From positions 154,047 to 218,046 of the forward strand of contig NZ_PGVH01000040.1 in NCBI RefSeq assembly GCF_004168585.1: a stretch of 64,000 bases of DNA, written 5' to 3'. The DNA comes from Shewanella sp. OPT22 (lineage in GTDB: Bacteria; Pseudomonadota; Gammaproteobacteria; Enterobacterales; Shewanellaceae). Below the pieces are notes generated by a model. That model worked only from the letters and a program-made list of their open reading frames with translations. It was not told where the DNA came from and made no database searches. How positions within the stretch are numbered: the first letter of the stretch is position 1; every line of letters begins with the position of its first letter. Both the position numbers and the translations under genes were made by a program. This document shows, piece after piece, positions 17,671 through 27,236 of this stretch.

Positions 17671-17937
17671 ACTTAATGACTTAAAAAACAATAACGATTA
17701 ACAATCAATCTGCCCTGCAATTTGATGCCTTTATTATATTAAAAAGTGAAAAGTCAGCCGACACAGCATTAAAAGACTTAGATGGTGGAGTGAAGCGGTG
17801 AGCTAACAGGAAAGCCATTGTTTTAGAAAACGACAGTCATCATCACATCGATTAATTCATCTAATTTAAAGATTAGAGCTGGAGTCCAGTATCTTAGATA
17901 AGTAAAGATAAAGGCACTGGACTCCAAATACGATTAC
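17671..17937. other. Spacer between two MITEs
   Basis: No gene. It holds one imperfect hairpin (about 17879-17926) with arms TGGAGTCCAGT and CACTGGACTCCA, which may be a terminator or small intergenic palindrome. Confidence 0.4.
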
Positions 17938-18235
17938 TAGGGCGTGTTGATCTTTCAGGATTAAATTTTGTGCTATTTGAGCGTTTATCTGTTCAAGGCG
18001 TGAGCAATGAAGTTTAGTCATCTAAATAAGTTGTTCCCAACACAGAACAGGAAACGCTCAAAAGCATCGAAGACAGCGTAAATTGGTCATTTCTGCTGCG
18101 TTATCACTTGATTATTTGGAAACGAAGTAACGACAGTTTTGTATGTCGGTAATAACCAAACTGCACAAGCTCTGCCTTGCATAAAACAACCAATTTATCG
18201 CTGCAAAAATAAGCACGAAAGATCAACACGCCCTA
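17938..18235. mobile_element. MITE M2 (298 bp)
   Basis: Ends TAGGGCGTGTTGATCTTTC / GAAAGATCAACACGCCCTA. Nearly identical over its full length to M3 at 61720-62017, with only a handful of substitutions. It has no reading frame and depends on a transposase elsewhere. Confidence 0.9.
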
Positions 18236-18255
18236 GAAGAAGCAAATTATATTAA

Positions 18256-20373
18256 TTAATAGAACGATTTCTGCTCTTCAGCCATTTTCAGTAACAAATC
18301 ACAAGGTGCAAAACGATCACCGAACTTAGATTGGTAGCCTTTCAGCATATCAACTAAATTAGTCACACCGAGCTGATCCATATACTTAAATGGTCCACCT
18401 AAGAAAGGTGGAAAACCAATTCCAAATATCGCTCCGATATCACCGTCTCTTGGTGATGCGATGATCCCATCTTCAAGGCATCTTGCTGCTTCATTGAGCA
18501 TTTGTACCACACAGCGTTCAGCCACCATTTTAGGATCTTTATTCGCCGTAGGATTTAAGTTAAATAGCTTATAAACCGATTCATCAACTTGCTTTTTGCC
18601 TTTTTTAGCGGCTTTGCCATAGAGGTAAAAACCTTTCTCACTTTTACGACCTTTACGACCATCATTAAGCAATTTATCAAATGCTTTTGGCGCTTCGAAA
18701 CGTTCACCTAATTCCTTTTCAAGGATCGGCGAGATCTTCGCTCCAACGTCAATGCCCACTTCATCTAATAGTGTCATTGGCCCGACTGGGAAGCCAAACT
18801 TAACTAATGACTTATCAAGGTGTTCAATGCGTTGGCCTTCTAACAATACACTTGCTGCTTCGTTCATATAAAGCGCAAGTATACGATTTACATAAAAACC
18901 AGCACCATCTTGAACTACAATCGGCGTTTTGCCTTGTTTGCGAGCAAAAGCGACTGTGGTATCAATGGTTTGTTGAGAGGTTTTCTTATGCGCTATCACT
19001 TCCACTAACGGCATTTTTTCAACAGGAGAGAAATAATGTAGACCGATAACATTTTCAGGTCTTTCTGCTGCTTCAGCGATTTGACCAATCGGTAATGAAG
19101 ATGTGTTAGAAGCAAAAATCGTATTTTCGCTACATTCACGCTCAATGTCTTTCACCATTTGGTGTTTAAGATTTAAATCTTCAAATACAGCTTCAACAAC
19201 AATATCAGCATCTTTAACGCCTTTATATTCTGTTGTTGTAGTCATCAATGCCATGGTTGCGTCACGTTCAGACGACTTCATATGACGACGTTTAACTTTT
19301 TTATCCAGTAACTTGTATGCGTAAGATAAAGCGTTACTTAAACCATTTTCGTTGATGTCTTTAACACGTGCGGGAATACCAGCTTTAGTTGTGGTAACTG
19401 AAGCTATACCACCGCCCATTAAACCGCCACCAAGCACAACCGCCTTGTTCACTTTCTTAGCATCAGCTTCGCCCGCTTCTTTTTTCATTTCAGTGGTTGC
19501 GAAGAAAATGCTACGAAGTGCAGCCGACTCTTTGGTCATCACTAAATCAGAAAAATGCCGTGCTTCAATGTCTAGACCTGCAACCAGGCCTTTCGACATA
19601 CCGACTTTGACACAATCAATGATCTTAGGCGGTGCAGGATAATTCCCTTGTGTCTTTTTATTTACTTGTTTAGCAGCTTGATCAAACATGATGTTTCGAC
19701 CAAAACTGTTTGATTCAAGTATTTTGTTAACGAGAGGCGTTTTACGTTTCGCAGGCTTTTTCTTACCGCCTTTGGCGAGTTCAATAGCCGCATCCAACAG
19801 AATTGAGTTAGGAACTACATCGTGAACTAGACCATTTTTTAAAGCTTGCTTAGGACGAAGCTGTTTGCCTGTTAGCATCATATCTAATGCTGTTGCAATG
19901 CCCACGAGTCTTGGTAAACGCTGAGTACCGCCACCACCCGGTAATAGACCTAACATGACTTCAGGTAAGCCAAGCATGGTTTTAGGGCTATCACTACAAA
20001 TACGCATGTGACACGCCATTGCAAGTTCAAGACCGCCACCTAAACAATTACCATGAATAGCAGCGACAACAGGGAAAGGTAAACTCTCTAGTTCCGCAAA
20101 AACCTCATGCCCTTGTTTTGACAAGGTTCTAGCGTCTTCTGCCGTTGCACATGCATCAAGCATCTTGATATCTGCACCAGCAATAAATGAATTTTTCTTA
20201 CCAGAGATGACAACCATGCCCTTAATATTGCGATCGGCTTTAATCTCCTTGAGTAAATCGGTAATTTCTTCGGCAAATTTTGCTTGAAGTGTGTTCACTG
20301 AGTCACCCGGCACATCCATAGTCAATACAGCAATGCCGTCATCTCTTCGAGAAAGGTTAAATGTTTTTTCCAT
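18256..20373 (-). CDS. fadJ: Fatty acid oxidation complex alpha subunit FadJ
   Basis: 705 residues. The N-terminal enoyl-CoA hydratase domain has the oxyanion motifs SFIAGADIKML and HGNCLGGGLELAMACH. The 3-hydroxyacyl-CoA dehydrogenase part begins with the NAD motif VLGGGLMGGGIASV and includes GLHYFSPVEKMPLVEVI. The end EEQKSFY is typical. It carries out hydration and oxidation steps of beta-oxidation together with the FadI thiolase. It follows fadI with a 6-bp gap. FadJ rather than FadB is chosen because of the partner order (fadI first) and length. Confidence 0.95.
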   Translation of the reverse strand: MEKTFNLSRRDDGIAVLTMDVPGDSVNTLQAKFAEEITDLLKEIKADRNIKGMVVISGKKNSFIAGADIKMLDACATAEDARTLSKQGHEVFAELESLPFPVVAAIHGNCLGGGLELAMACHMRICSDSPKTMLGLPEVMLGLLPGGGGTQRLPRLVGIATALDMMLTGKQLRPKQALKNGLVHDVVPNSILLDAAIELAKGGKKKPAKRKTPLVNKILESNSFGRNIMFDQAAKQVNKKTQGNYPAPPKIIDCVKVGMSKGLVAGLDIEARHFSDLVMTKESAALRSIFFATTEMKKEAGEADAKKVNKAVVLGGGLMGGGIASVTTTKAGIPARVKDINENGLSNALSYAYKLLDKKVKRRHMKSSERDATMALMTTTTEYKGVKDADIVVEAVFEDLNLKHQMVKDIERECSENTIFASNTSSLPIGQIAEAAERPENVIGLHYFSPVEKMPLVEVIAHKKTSQQTIDTTVAFARKQGKTPIVVQDGAGFYVNRILALYMNEAASVLLEGQRIEHLDKSLVKFGFPVGPMTLLDEVGIDVGAKISPILEKELGERFEAPKAFDKLLNDGRKGRKSEKGFYLYGKAAKKGKKQVDESVYKLFNLNPTANKDPKMVAERCVVQMLNEAARCLEDGIIASPRDGDIGAIFGIGFPPFLGGPFKYMDQLGVTNLVDMLKGYQSKFGDRFAPCDLLLKMAEEQKSFY

Positions 20374-20379
20374 CAGTTA

Positions 20380-21690
20380 TCACTCCACTTCTACAATCAT
20401 AGCTGCACCAAGACCACCAGCCGCACACGCTGTAGCCAAGCCCGTTCCACCGCCACGGCGCTGTAACTCACGACACACTTGTGTAATCAAGCGAGTGCCG
20501 GTTGCAGCAAATGGATGACCGTAGGCAATTGAACCACCTAACACGTTAAATTTAGCCATATCAATGTCACCAATGGCACGTGACCAACCCAAATTATCTT
20601 CAGCGAATTTTTTGGACGCAAACATTTTCATGTTCGCTAGCGTTTGAGCAGCAAAAGCTTCGTGCATTTCAATTAAATCTAGATCTTCCAATTGCATACC
20701 TGCACGTTCTAATGCTCTAGGTGTTGCATAAGAAGGTCCCATAAGCATGTCTTCCCAGACATCGATAGCACTGAAAGCGTAACTCTTAATATAACCAATG
20801 GGCTGATAACCTAAGGCTTTCGCTTTACCTTCGCTCATTAAGATAACCGCCGATGCTCCGTCCGTTAATGGAGTACTGTTGGCCGCAGTCACCGTACCGT
20901 GCTTTCTATCAAAAGCAGGACGTAATTTTGCATAGCTATCTAAGTTAGAATTAGTACGAACGTTATTATCTCGCTCGATGAATGACTTATAAGGAGGAAC
21001 GTGAGTGCTCATTACTTCATCATTCAATACACCGGAATCCCATGTTTTTGTGGCTAGAGTATGTGAGCGATGTGCCAGTGCATCTTGGTCTGCACGGCTA
21101 ATATTGTGGGTCTTTGCCATTTGCTCAGCCGTTTGGCCCATGCTTAACCCTGTAGAATATTCAGCAACTGCAGGGGGAACAGGCATCAAATCTTTGAGGC
21201 CCAGTCTCTTGATGATATTCCAACGCTGACCAAGTGTTTTTGCTTTGGTCAAATCTACAAGGCCGCGAGCTAGACGTTTTGATACTTGAATCGGTACAAC
21301 AGATGATGAATCAGCTCCCCCCGCAATACCCACATCGATATTGCCAGTCAAAATAGATTCAGCCACGTTCACTGTTGACTGAAAACTGGTAGCACATGCA
21401 CGAGTTACACTGTAAGCATCAGTACCAATATCCATACCTGTGCCCAAAACAATTTCACGAGCAATATTCGGTGCAGCTGGCATCTGTACAACTTGTCCAT
21501 AAACAAGTTGCTCAATGATTTTAGGATCAAGCTCATTGCGAGCAATCATCTCATTGACGACCATTTTACCTAAATCTACTGCTGGTACTCCGTGTAATGC
21601 GGTTGCCTGCTTCGCAAATGGAGTTCGAAGACCAGCAACAATAGCGATACGTTCGCCTTTGCTATTAGTGAGCTGTTGCTTACTACCCAT
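20380..21690 (-). CDS. fadI: Acetyl-CoA acyltransferase FadI (3-ketoacyl-CoA thiolase)
   Basis: 436 residues, the FadI length rather than the roughly 390 of FadA. The nucleophile is Cys99 in [12 protein letters not shown]. The His and second Cys motifs appear in [11 protein letters not shown] and [13 protein letters not shown]. It cleaves 3-ketoacyl-CoA to acetyl-CoA. It is first in the fadI-fadJ operon. A FadR-like operator lies about 90 bp upstream, consistent with fatty-acid induction. Divergent from the moxR operon. Confidence 0.95.
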   Translation of the reverse strand: MGSKQQLTNSKGERIAIVAGLRTPFAKQATALHGVPAVDLGKMVVNEMIARNELDPKIIEQLVYGQVVQMPAAPNIAREIVLGTGMDIGTDAYSVTRACATSFQSTVNVAESILTGNIDVGIAGGADSSSVVPIQVSKRLARGLVDLTKAKTLGQRWNIIKRLGLKDLMPVPPAVAEYSTGLSMGQTAEQMAKTHNISRADQDALAHRSHTLATKTWDSGVLNDEVMSTHVPPYKSFIERDNNVRTNSNLDSYAKLRPAFDRKHGTVTAANSTPLTDGASAVILMSEGKAKALGYQPIGYIKSYAFSAIDVWEDMLMGPSYATPRALERAGMQLEDLDLIEMHEAFAAQTLANMKMFASKKFAEDNLGWSRAIGDIDMAKFNVLGGSIAYGHPFAATGTRLITQVCRELQRRGGGTGLATACAAGGLGAAMIVEVE

Positions 21691-21776
21691 GTATTACCCC
21701 TGTTCCATTAGTTGCTGATTAAGCATAGTAAATATATATGAGTTCTTACCTGTTGCTTTGTCTTTGAAACCGGCTA

Positions 21777-21793
21777 AACAGGTCTGACCATAA
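21777..21793 (-). promoter_or_regulatory. FadR-like operator upstream of fadIJ
   Basis: The minus strand reads TTATGGTCAGACCTGTT, matching the FadR consensus core TGGTC-N-GACC followed by TGTT. It lies in the divergent spacer 21691-21965. Placement suggests repression of fadIJ; which gene it governs is inferred. Confidence 0.7.
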
Positions 21794-21965
21794 AATCTGT
21801 GATCTGATTCTAACTATTTAAAATCAAGTTTCAAACACTTGTTTATATTTTTAAGTTTAAAAATGAACTTTTACTTGGATCTTGCTATCTATTAGCTTTA
21901 AATGGTAAAAAATAGCAATACTTTCTGATTACTAGCCTAAACACTAATAGATTACGAGTTACCTC

Positions 21966-22922
21966 ATGCCCTTAAATCGTTTTCAAACTCTGAGAAAATA
22001 CTTAAATTTAGTGATTCTCGGCCAACCTGTTTTGACCGAAAATTTATTAACTGCACTTGTTGCTGATGGCCACTTACTCGTAGAGGGCCCCCCAGGACTT
22101 GCAAAAACTCGTGCAGTCAAAGCGTTATGTGATGGTATTGAAGGTGATTTCCATCGTATTCAATTTACCCCTGACTTGCTGCCTGCAGACTTAACAGGTA
22201 CTGATATTTATCGTGCGCAAACTGGTGCATTTGAATTTGAAGCGGGCCCTATCTTCCATAACCTGATCTTAGCGGATGAAATTAACCGTGCTCCAGCAAA
22301 AGTACAATCTGCGTTATTGGAAGCCATGGCTGAAGGCCAAGTTACTGTAGGAAAGACCAGTTATAAACTGCCTAAGTTGTTTTTGGTAATGGCCACTCAA
22401 AACCCATTAGAAAACGAAGGTACCTACCCGCTGCCTGAAGCCCAGCTGGACCGCTTTTTGATGCATCTAAATTTAGATTATCCATCTGCAGCAACAGAAG
22501 TTGAAATCTTACGTCAATCTCGTAAAGAAGCTCAGACTAATAAGCATCTTAAAATGGAGCCTATTAGCCAAGAAGATGTTTTCGCCGCTCGAGACTCTGC
22601 TTTGCAAATCCATCTAGCCGAAACGCTTGAAAAGTACATCGTTGATATTGTAATGGCTACCCGTCAGCCACAAAAGTACAGCGATAAATTGGCAAGCTGG
22701 CTTGAGTATGGTGTGAGCCCTCGCGCATCTATCTCACTTGAGCGCTGCGCTCGTGCTAGAGCCTGGCTGCAAGAGCGTGACTTCGTCTCTCCTGAAGACA
22801 TTCAAGCCGTTGCACCAAACGTTTTACGTCATCGTTTATTGTTGAGCTATCAAGCGCAAGCTGAAGGCGTAAATGCCGATGATGTGATCAATGAAATTCT
22901 TAGCCTAGTAGCGGTACCATAA
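21966..22922 (+). CDS. MoxR-family AAA+ ATPase
   Basis: 318 residues. Walker A EGPPGLAKTR, Walker B LILADEINRAPAKVQ, and the MoxR features ALLEAMAEGQVTV and ATQNPLENEGTYPLPEAQLDRF. MoxR ATPases act as chaperones with the VWA-domain proteins that follow in the same operon. First gene of a six-gene run with 3-bp gaps or overlaps. The related Bat (Bacteroides aerotolerance) operons are linked to envelope stress or maturation of respiratory complexes; the specific target here is unknown. Confidence 0.93.
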   Translation: MPLNRFQTLRKYLNLVILGQPVLTENLLTALVADGHLLVEGPPGLAKTRAVKALCDGIEGDFHRIQFTPDLLPADLTGTDIYRAQTGAFEFEAGPIFHNLILADEINRAPAKVQSALLEAMAEGQVTVGKTSYKLPKLFLVMATQNPLENEGTYPLPEAQLDRFLMHLNLDYPSAATEVEILRQSRKEAQTNKHLKMEPISQEDVFAARDSALQIHLAETLEKYIVDIVMATRQPQKYSDKLASWLEYGVSPRASISLERCARARAWLQERDFVSPEDIQAVAPNVLRHRLLLSYQAQAEGVNADDVINEILSLVAVP

Positions 22923-22925
22923 TTA

Positions 22926-23861
22926 ATGGCAACAGATATTGACTTACCGCTGTTTGCCGATGGTGTTCAGTTATCCGAAAAAGAACTGTTAGCTTGTCAA
23001 AACCTTGCCAAAGCATTACCGCAAAGGCATACGAAAGCGAAAGCCGCTTTAGCTGGGCACCGAAGTAGTGCCATTAAAGGCCGTGGGATGGAATTCGCTG
23101 AAGTACGTCATTACCAGCAAGGTGATGATGTTCGAACCATTGATTGGCGAGTAACGGCAAGAACAGGTAAAGCGCACACAAAACTCTTTGTTGAGGAGCG
23201 TGAGCGCCCTATTCTTCTGTTTATCGACCTCAGCCACAGTTTGTACTTTGGTTCACAATTGATGTTGCAGTCGGTTCAAGCTGCGCACATTGCGGCAACA
23301 CTAGGTTGGAACGCCATTAATCATGGCGATCGTTTAGGTGGCATTATTGCTTCGGAAAACGAGCACCTTGAATTAAAACCCAGAAGTCGCCGCTTGGGCA
23401 TTCTACAATTAGTTTCATCATTGACTAAACTCCATCAACAGCAGCTAAACCATATTGGTGATGAATATTATCAACAAGATCACTTAGTCAGTGCTTGCCA
23501 ACGTTTAAAACGCCTCGCAAAGCCAGGTTCGTTAATTTGGATTATCACCGACGGACAAAACTTTACACCGGAATGTGTTGCCCCGCTGAATGAACTGAAA
23601 CGTCATTGCGATATCAATGCATTTTTAGTTACCGACCCATTGAGAACCGGTGAGCTACCGTTGCCAAGCCAGTTTTCTTTGCCGGTTCGTCAAGGAAAGC
23701 ACAAAACCATATTGACTCAGAGCAGCTATAAAATCTGGTTAGCAAACGAAAAACAAAAACAAAACGAATTTATTAATACGATGAAGCAACTCAAGGTATT
23801 TCCAAGAGTAATTAACTCAGGCAAAAAGCTGAGTGAGCAGTTGGAGTTATTACGTTTATGA
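22926..23861 (+). CDS. DUF58 domain protein
   Basis: 311 residues. It carries the DUF58 signature around residues 55-95: GRGMEFAEVRHYQQGDDVR, TIDWRVTARTGKAHTKLF and EERERPILLFIDLS. The fold after this resembles a VWA domain. No membrane segment, so cytoplasmic. It partners with MoxR upstream (3 bp apart); the stop overlaps the next gene by 4 bp, so translation is coupled. Confidence 0.92.
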   Translation: MATDIDLPLFADGVQLSEKELLACQNLAKALPQRHTKAKAALAGHRSSAIKGRGMEFAEVRHYQQGDDVRTIDWRVTARTGKAHTKLFVEERERPILLFIDLSHSLYFGSQLMLQSVQAAHIAATLGWNAINHGDRLGGIIASENEHLELKPRSRRLGILQLVSSLTKLHQQQLNHIGDEYYQQDHLVSACQRLKRLAKPGSLIWIITDGQNFTPECVAPLNELKRHCDINAFLVTDPLRTGELPLPSQFSLPVRQGKHKTILTQSSYKIWLANEKQKQNEFINTMKQLKVFPRVINSGKKLSEQLELLRL

Positions 23862-24388
23862 ATGCACCAAACCCAGCTCTTGCTCAATTAAAAGACATTC
23901 AAACTCCAGATGCTATTGGTGTATGGCCTTTGGCTATTGGTTACTGGGTTGCGTTAGTTATCGCAATTTTAGCCATTATCGGGCTGATATATTTTTATAA
24001 GAAAAACAAGCAACAATCATTAGTTAAGAAAGCTGCCCTCTCTGAACTCAATCAAATGGAGCTTAAAACTACTCAAGAGTTTGCAGTGCAAATCAATGCC
24101 ATTCTAAAACGGGCCGCATTGAGCTACCTAAAAAGAGAGCAGGTTGCCGCAATTGATGGGGAAAACTGGTACCAATTTTTAGACTCAACACTGACCGAGA
24201 GTCAAAAAGGTCAATTCAAAGCCTTACTCAATCAAAGGTACAGTAAGCAAGATCTATCTAATGAACAAAAACAACAGCTCAAGACACTGGCAATTTTATG
24301 GATTAAAAAATCATTACCTCTGAAAACCAAATCAAAAAGTGTCTTATTGCTGAGTAAAGCATCATTGAGTCAGGAGGCCAAATGTTAA
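23858..24388 (+). CDS. DUF4381 domain membrane protein of the Bat operon
   Basis: 176 residues. Residues 15-50 hold a Trp/Pro segment and one membrane helix (VALVIAILAIIGLIYFY) followed by a basic patch and a helical cytoplasmic domain (AINAILKRAALSYLKREQVA, GENWYQFLDS) as in DUF4381. It overlaps the DUF58 gene (4 bp) and the next VWA gene (7 bp). It probably anchors or scaffolds the VWA proteins in the membrane. Confidence 0.88.
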   Translation: MNAPNPALAQLKDIQTPDAIGVWPLAIGYWVALVIAILAIIGLIYFYKKNKQQSLVKKAALSELNQMELKTTQEFAVQINAILKRAALSYLKREQVAAIDGENWYQFLDSTLTESQKGQFKALLNQRYSKQDLSNEQKQQLKTLAILWIKKSLPLKTKSKSVLLLSKASLSQEAKC

Positions 24389-25371
24389 CTCTTGCATGGC
24401 CTTGGCTATTAATTTTATTACCGTTACCTTTGCTCTTTCAAAAACAACATAAACAAGAAGTTGCCGGTCACCTAAAACTTCCAACCACCAGTACAACACA
24501 ACTTGTTGGAACCATTCATACTAAGTTTTCTAAACGTTGGTATTGGTTAATGTGGCTATTTTTGGTGCTCGCTATTGCTCGCCCGCAATGGCTCGGAGAA
24601 CCCATAGAGCTACCCAGTAAAGGACGTGACTTGATGGTTGCTGTGGATTTATCTGGCAGTATGCAAATAGAAGATATGGTGTTAAACAATCAAACCGTTG
24701 ATCGTTTTACCATGATTCAAAAGGTTGTTAGTGACTTTATTGATCGCCGTAAAGGTGATCGAATTGGTTTAATTTTGTTTGCCGATCACGCCTACCTGCA
24801 AGCTCCCCTGACCCTTGATCGACGCTCTGTAGCTCAATTTTTAAAAGAAGCCGAAATTGGGTTAGTCGGTAAGCAAACCGCAATTGGTGAAGCGATAGGT
24901 TTGGCGGTAAAGCGCTTTGATAAGGTGAAGCAAAGTAATCGTGTTTTAGTGCTTTTGACAGATGGTTCAAATAACGCTGGCGTCATTGAACCTATCGCAG
25001 CGGCCAAAATTGCCGCAGAGAGGGGCATTACTATTTACACCATAGGAGTTGGTGCGGATGTAATGGAACAACGCACCTTTTTTGGTCGTCAACGCGTTAA
25101 CCCATCAATGGATCTTGATGAAAATACGTTAGAGCAAATTGCAAAGATGACTCACGGAAAATACTTCCGAGCAAAAGACGGTCAGCAATTAGAAAATATA
25201 TATCAAGATATCGATAAACTTGAACCCGTTGCTCGCGATCAACAAACCTACCGTCCACGTAGCGAACTTTTCTATTGGTCTTTAGGCTTAATGTTACTGA
25301 TCAATATTCTACTGAGTCTTGCCAAACTTCCTATGTTTAATCGCTTTAAATCGAGTGGAGGTCAACTATGA
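24382..25371 (+). CDS. batA: BatA-like VWA-domain membrane protein
   Basis: 329 residues. N-terminal membrane segments (residues 5-20 and about 53-67) and a C-terminal one (about 300-318) bracket a von Willebrand A domain with the MIDAS motif AVDLSGSM near residue 90, a Thr in PLTLDR and Asp in VLLTDGSNNAG. The domain should bind a divalent metal and face the periplasm or cytoplasm next to its partners. It overlaps both neighbours, so it belongs to the MoxR-Bat operon. Confidence 0.92.
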   Translation: MLTLAWPWLLILLPLPLLFQKQHKQEVAGHLKLPTTSTTQLVGTIHTKFSKRWYWLMWLFLVLAIARPQWLGEPIELPSKGRDLMVAVDLSGSMQIEDMVLNNQTVDRFTMIQKVVSDFIDRRKGDRIGLILFADHAYLQAPLTLDRRSVAQFLKEAEIGLVGKQTAIGEAIGLAVKRFDKVKQSNRVLVLLTDGSNNAGVIEPIAAAKIAAERGITIYTIGVGADVMEQRTFFGRQRVNPSMDLDENTLEQIAKMTHGKYFRAKDGQQLENIYQDIDKLEPVARDQQTYRPRSELFYWSLGLMLLINILLSLAKLPMFNRFKSSGGQL

Positions 25372-27236
25372 GCCTTCATTTTATTAGACCCGAATGGCTT
25401 TGGGCACTATTACCGTTGGCAGGATTGCTTTTTGCACTCTACAAAACTCAAGGGGCTAGCACTGCTTGGTCGAAATACATTGCGCCTCATCTCGCCCATT
25501 TATTAGTCGATTCAGGTGAAAAAGAATCAAATAGTTCGCTCGTGTATATTGCGATTATTTGGTTACTGTCTGTGATTGCACTTTCAGGACCAGCAGTAAC
25601 CAAGCAAAATCTGCCCGTATTTGCGAGCACGCAAGGTCGAGTCATTGTAATGGATATGTCTTTGTCGATGTACGCCACCGACCTTGTACCTAATCGTTTA
25701 TCGCAAGCCCGATACAAGGCAACCGATTTGATTAAGTCCTTAAAAGAGGGCGAAACTGGGCTCATCGCTTATGCAGGCGATGCATTTACTATCAGTCCAC
25801 TCACTCGTGATAAAGCGACCTTACTGAATTTATTACCAAACTTATCGCCGAGTATTATGCCTGTCGCAGGCTCAAATATTGTTGCAGCTCTCACCAAAGC
25901 CAAAGAGTTACTTGCGCAAGGTGGTCATATTAAAGGTGACATCATTTTATTTGCTGACGGCATCAAAGCCAGTCAACTTTCTGATGCAAAAGATGTGCTT
26001 TCAGGTACCGATTATCGCTTAGCGATTATGACTTTTGGCACCCCTCAAGGGGCTGCAGTTCGTTTGCCTAATGGTGATTTATTGCGTGATAATGCGGATC
26101 AAGTTGTTGTAGCAAAAACGGATTTTCATGTGCTGTCAGAACTCGCTTCAGATTTTCATGGCATTGTTACTCGTAATCAAGCCGATGACTCTGACACTCA
26201 AGACGTTGAGAATTGGTTATCTACTGATGATTCAGCGAAGTTAACTGACTTACAAGGTGAAGCTTGGCAAGATCTCGGCCCATACTTAGCACTATTGATA
26301 TTACCGTTATTGCTACTCAGTTTTAGAAAACAATTCAGCGTGGCGTTACTTCTCGTGGGTCTAGGTTTATCTCAACCTAACACAGCCTACGCCATGAACT
26401 GGGATTCATTATGGAAAACTCAAAACCAGCAAGCTCAAGAGGCATACGATAACAAAGATTATCAGCAAGCCGCTAAACAGTTTGACAACCCCCAATGGAA
26501 AGCCAGTGCCGCTTATAAAACGGGTAACTATCAAGATGCCTTAAAAGGGTTTGAGCAAGATAAATCAGCCAAAGGTTTATACAACCAAGGTAATAGCTTG
26601 ATGCAGATGAATAACTTTTCTGAAGCAGAGAAACGTTACCAACAAGCGTTAGAAAAAGATCCCAACTTTGCTGACGCAAAACAGAATCTTGGCCTTGCTA
26701 AAAAGTTGCAAAAGCAACAACAGCAAAATCAATCGAACTCTGATCAGAACAAGAACGACCAAAACAAAAAAGAGCAGAATAAACAGGATAAAAATAAAGA
26801 CCAGCAAGGCAATGATAACAAGGATCAAAAAGATCAGGAACAACAAAACAGGCAAAATCAGCAAAACCCAGATCAACAAAAAAATAACCAAAAACAGGAC
26901 CAGCAAAAATCTGGCTCACAAGATAAGCAGCAGAATCAAAAATCTGATGAACAACAGAATGAGCAACAAAAGAAACAACAAGATAAAGCTGAGCAAGAGC
27001 GACAGCAGCAAGCCGAAGCTCAAAAACAGAAGCAACAACAGCAAGATCAACAAAAAGGTGAAACACCAATAGAGAAAGTAGATCCAAATAAACTGAAGGA
27101 TTTACCACCTGAAATGCAGCGTCAGCTCAAAGCTATCCCTGACGATCCGCAATTACTCTTGCGTAACAAAATGCAACTTGAATATCAAAAGCGTCGCCAA
27201 CAAGGCCGATTACCAAAGGAAAGCAAACAGTGGTAA
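25368..27236 (+). CDS. BatB/BatC-type VWA plus TPR membrane protein
   Basis: 622 residues. Two N-terminal membrane segments, a VWA domain with MIDAS DMSLSMYATD near residue 95 and ADGIKAS later, another membrane pair near 305-345, then TPR-like repeats (about 375-450: YKTGNYQDALKGFE, LYNQGNSLMQMNNFSEAEKR). A stretch of about 140 residues made almost wholly of Gln, Asn, Lys and Asp follows, ending in a short conserved tail (LKDLPPEMQRQLKAIPDD). In Bacteroidetes BatB and BatC are separate; here they are one protein. Coding DNA of the Q/N/K part is strongly A-rich. Confidence 0.9.
   Translation: MSLHFIRPEWLWALLPLAGLLFALYKTQGASTAWSKYIAPHLAHLLVDSGEKESNSSLVYIAIIWLLSVIALSGPAVTKQNLPVFASTQGRVIVMDMSLSMYATDLVPNRLSQARYKATDLIKSLKEGETGLIAYAGDAFTISPLTRDKATLLNLLPNLSPSIMPVAGSNIVAALTKAKELLAQGGHIKGDIILFADGIKASQLSDAKDVLSGTDYRLAIMTFGTPQGAAVRLPNGDLLRDNADQVVVAKTDFHVLSELASDFHGIVTRNQADDSDTQDVENWLSTDDSAKLTDLQGEAWQDLGPYLALLILPLLLLSFRKQFSVALLLVGLGLSQPNTAYAMNWDSLWKTQNQQAQEAYDNKDYQQAAKQFDNPQWKASAAYKTGNYQDALKGFEQDKSAKGLYNQGNSLMQMNNFSEAEKRYQQALEKDPNFADAKQNLGLAKKLQKQQQQNQSNSDQNKNDQNKKEQNKQDKNKDQQGNDNKDQKDQEQQNRQNQQNPDQQKNNQKQDQQKSGSQDKQQNQKSDEQQNEQQKKQQDKAEQERQQQAEAQKQKQQQQDQQKGETPIEKVDPNKLKDLPPEMQRQLKAIPDDPQLLLRNKMQLEYQKRRQQGRLPKESKQW

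Noticed and set aside
26649-27108. Hydrophobic or basic frames opposite or out of phase with the Q/N/K-rich part of the BatB/BatC gene
   Set aside because: They are by-products of the A-rich low-complexity coding sequence (poly-Leu/Val on the other strand).
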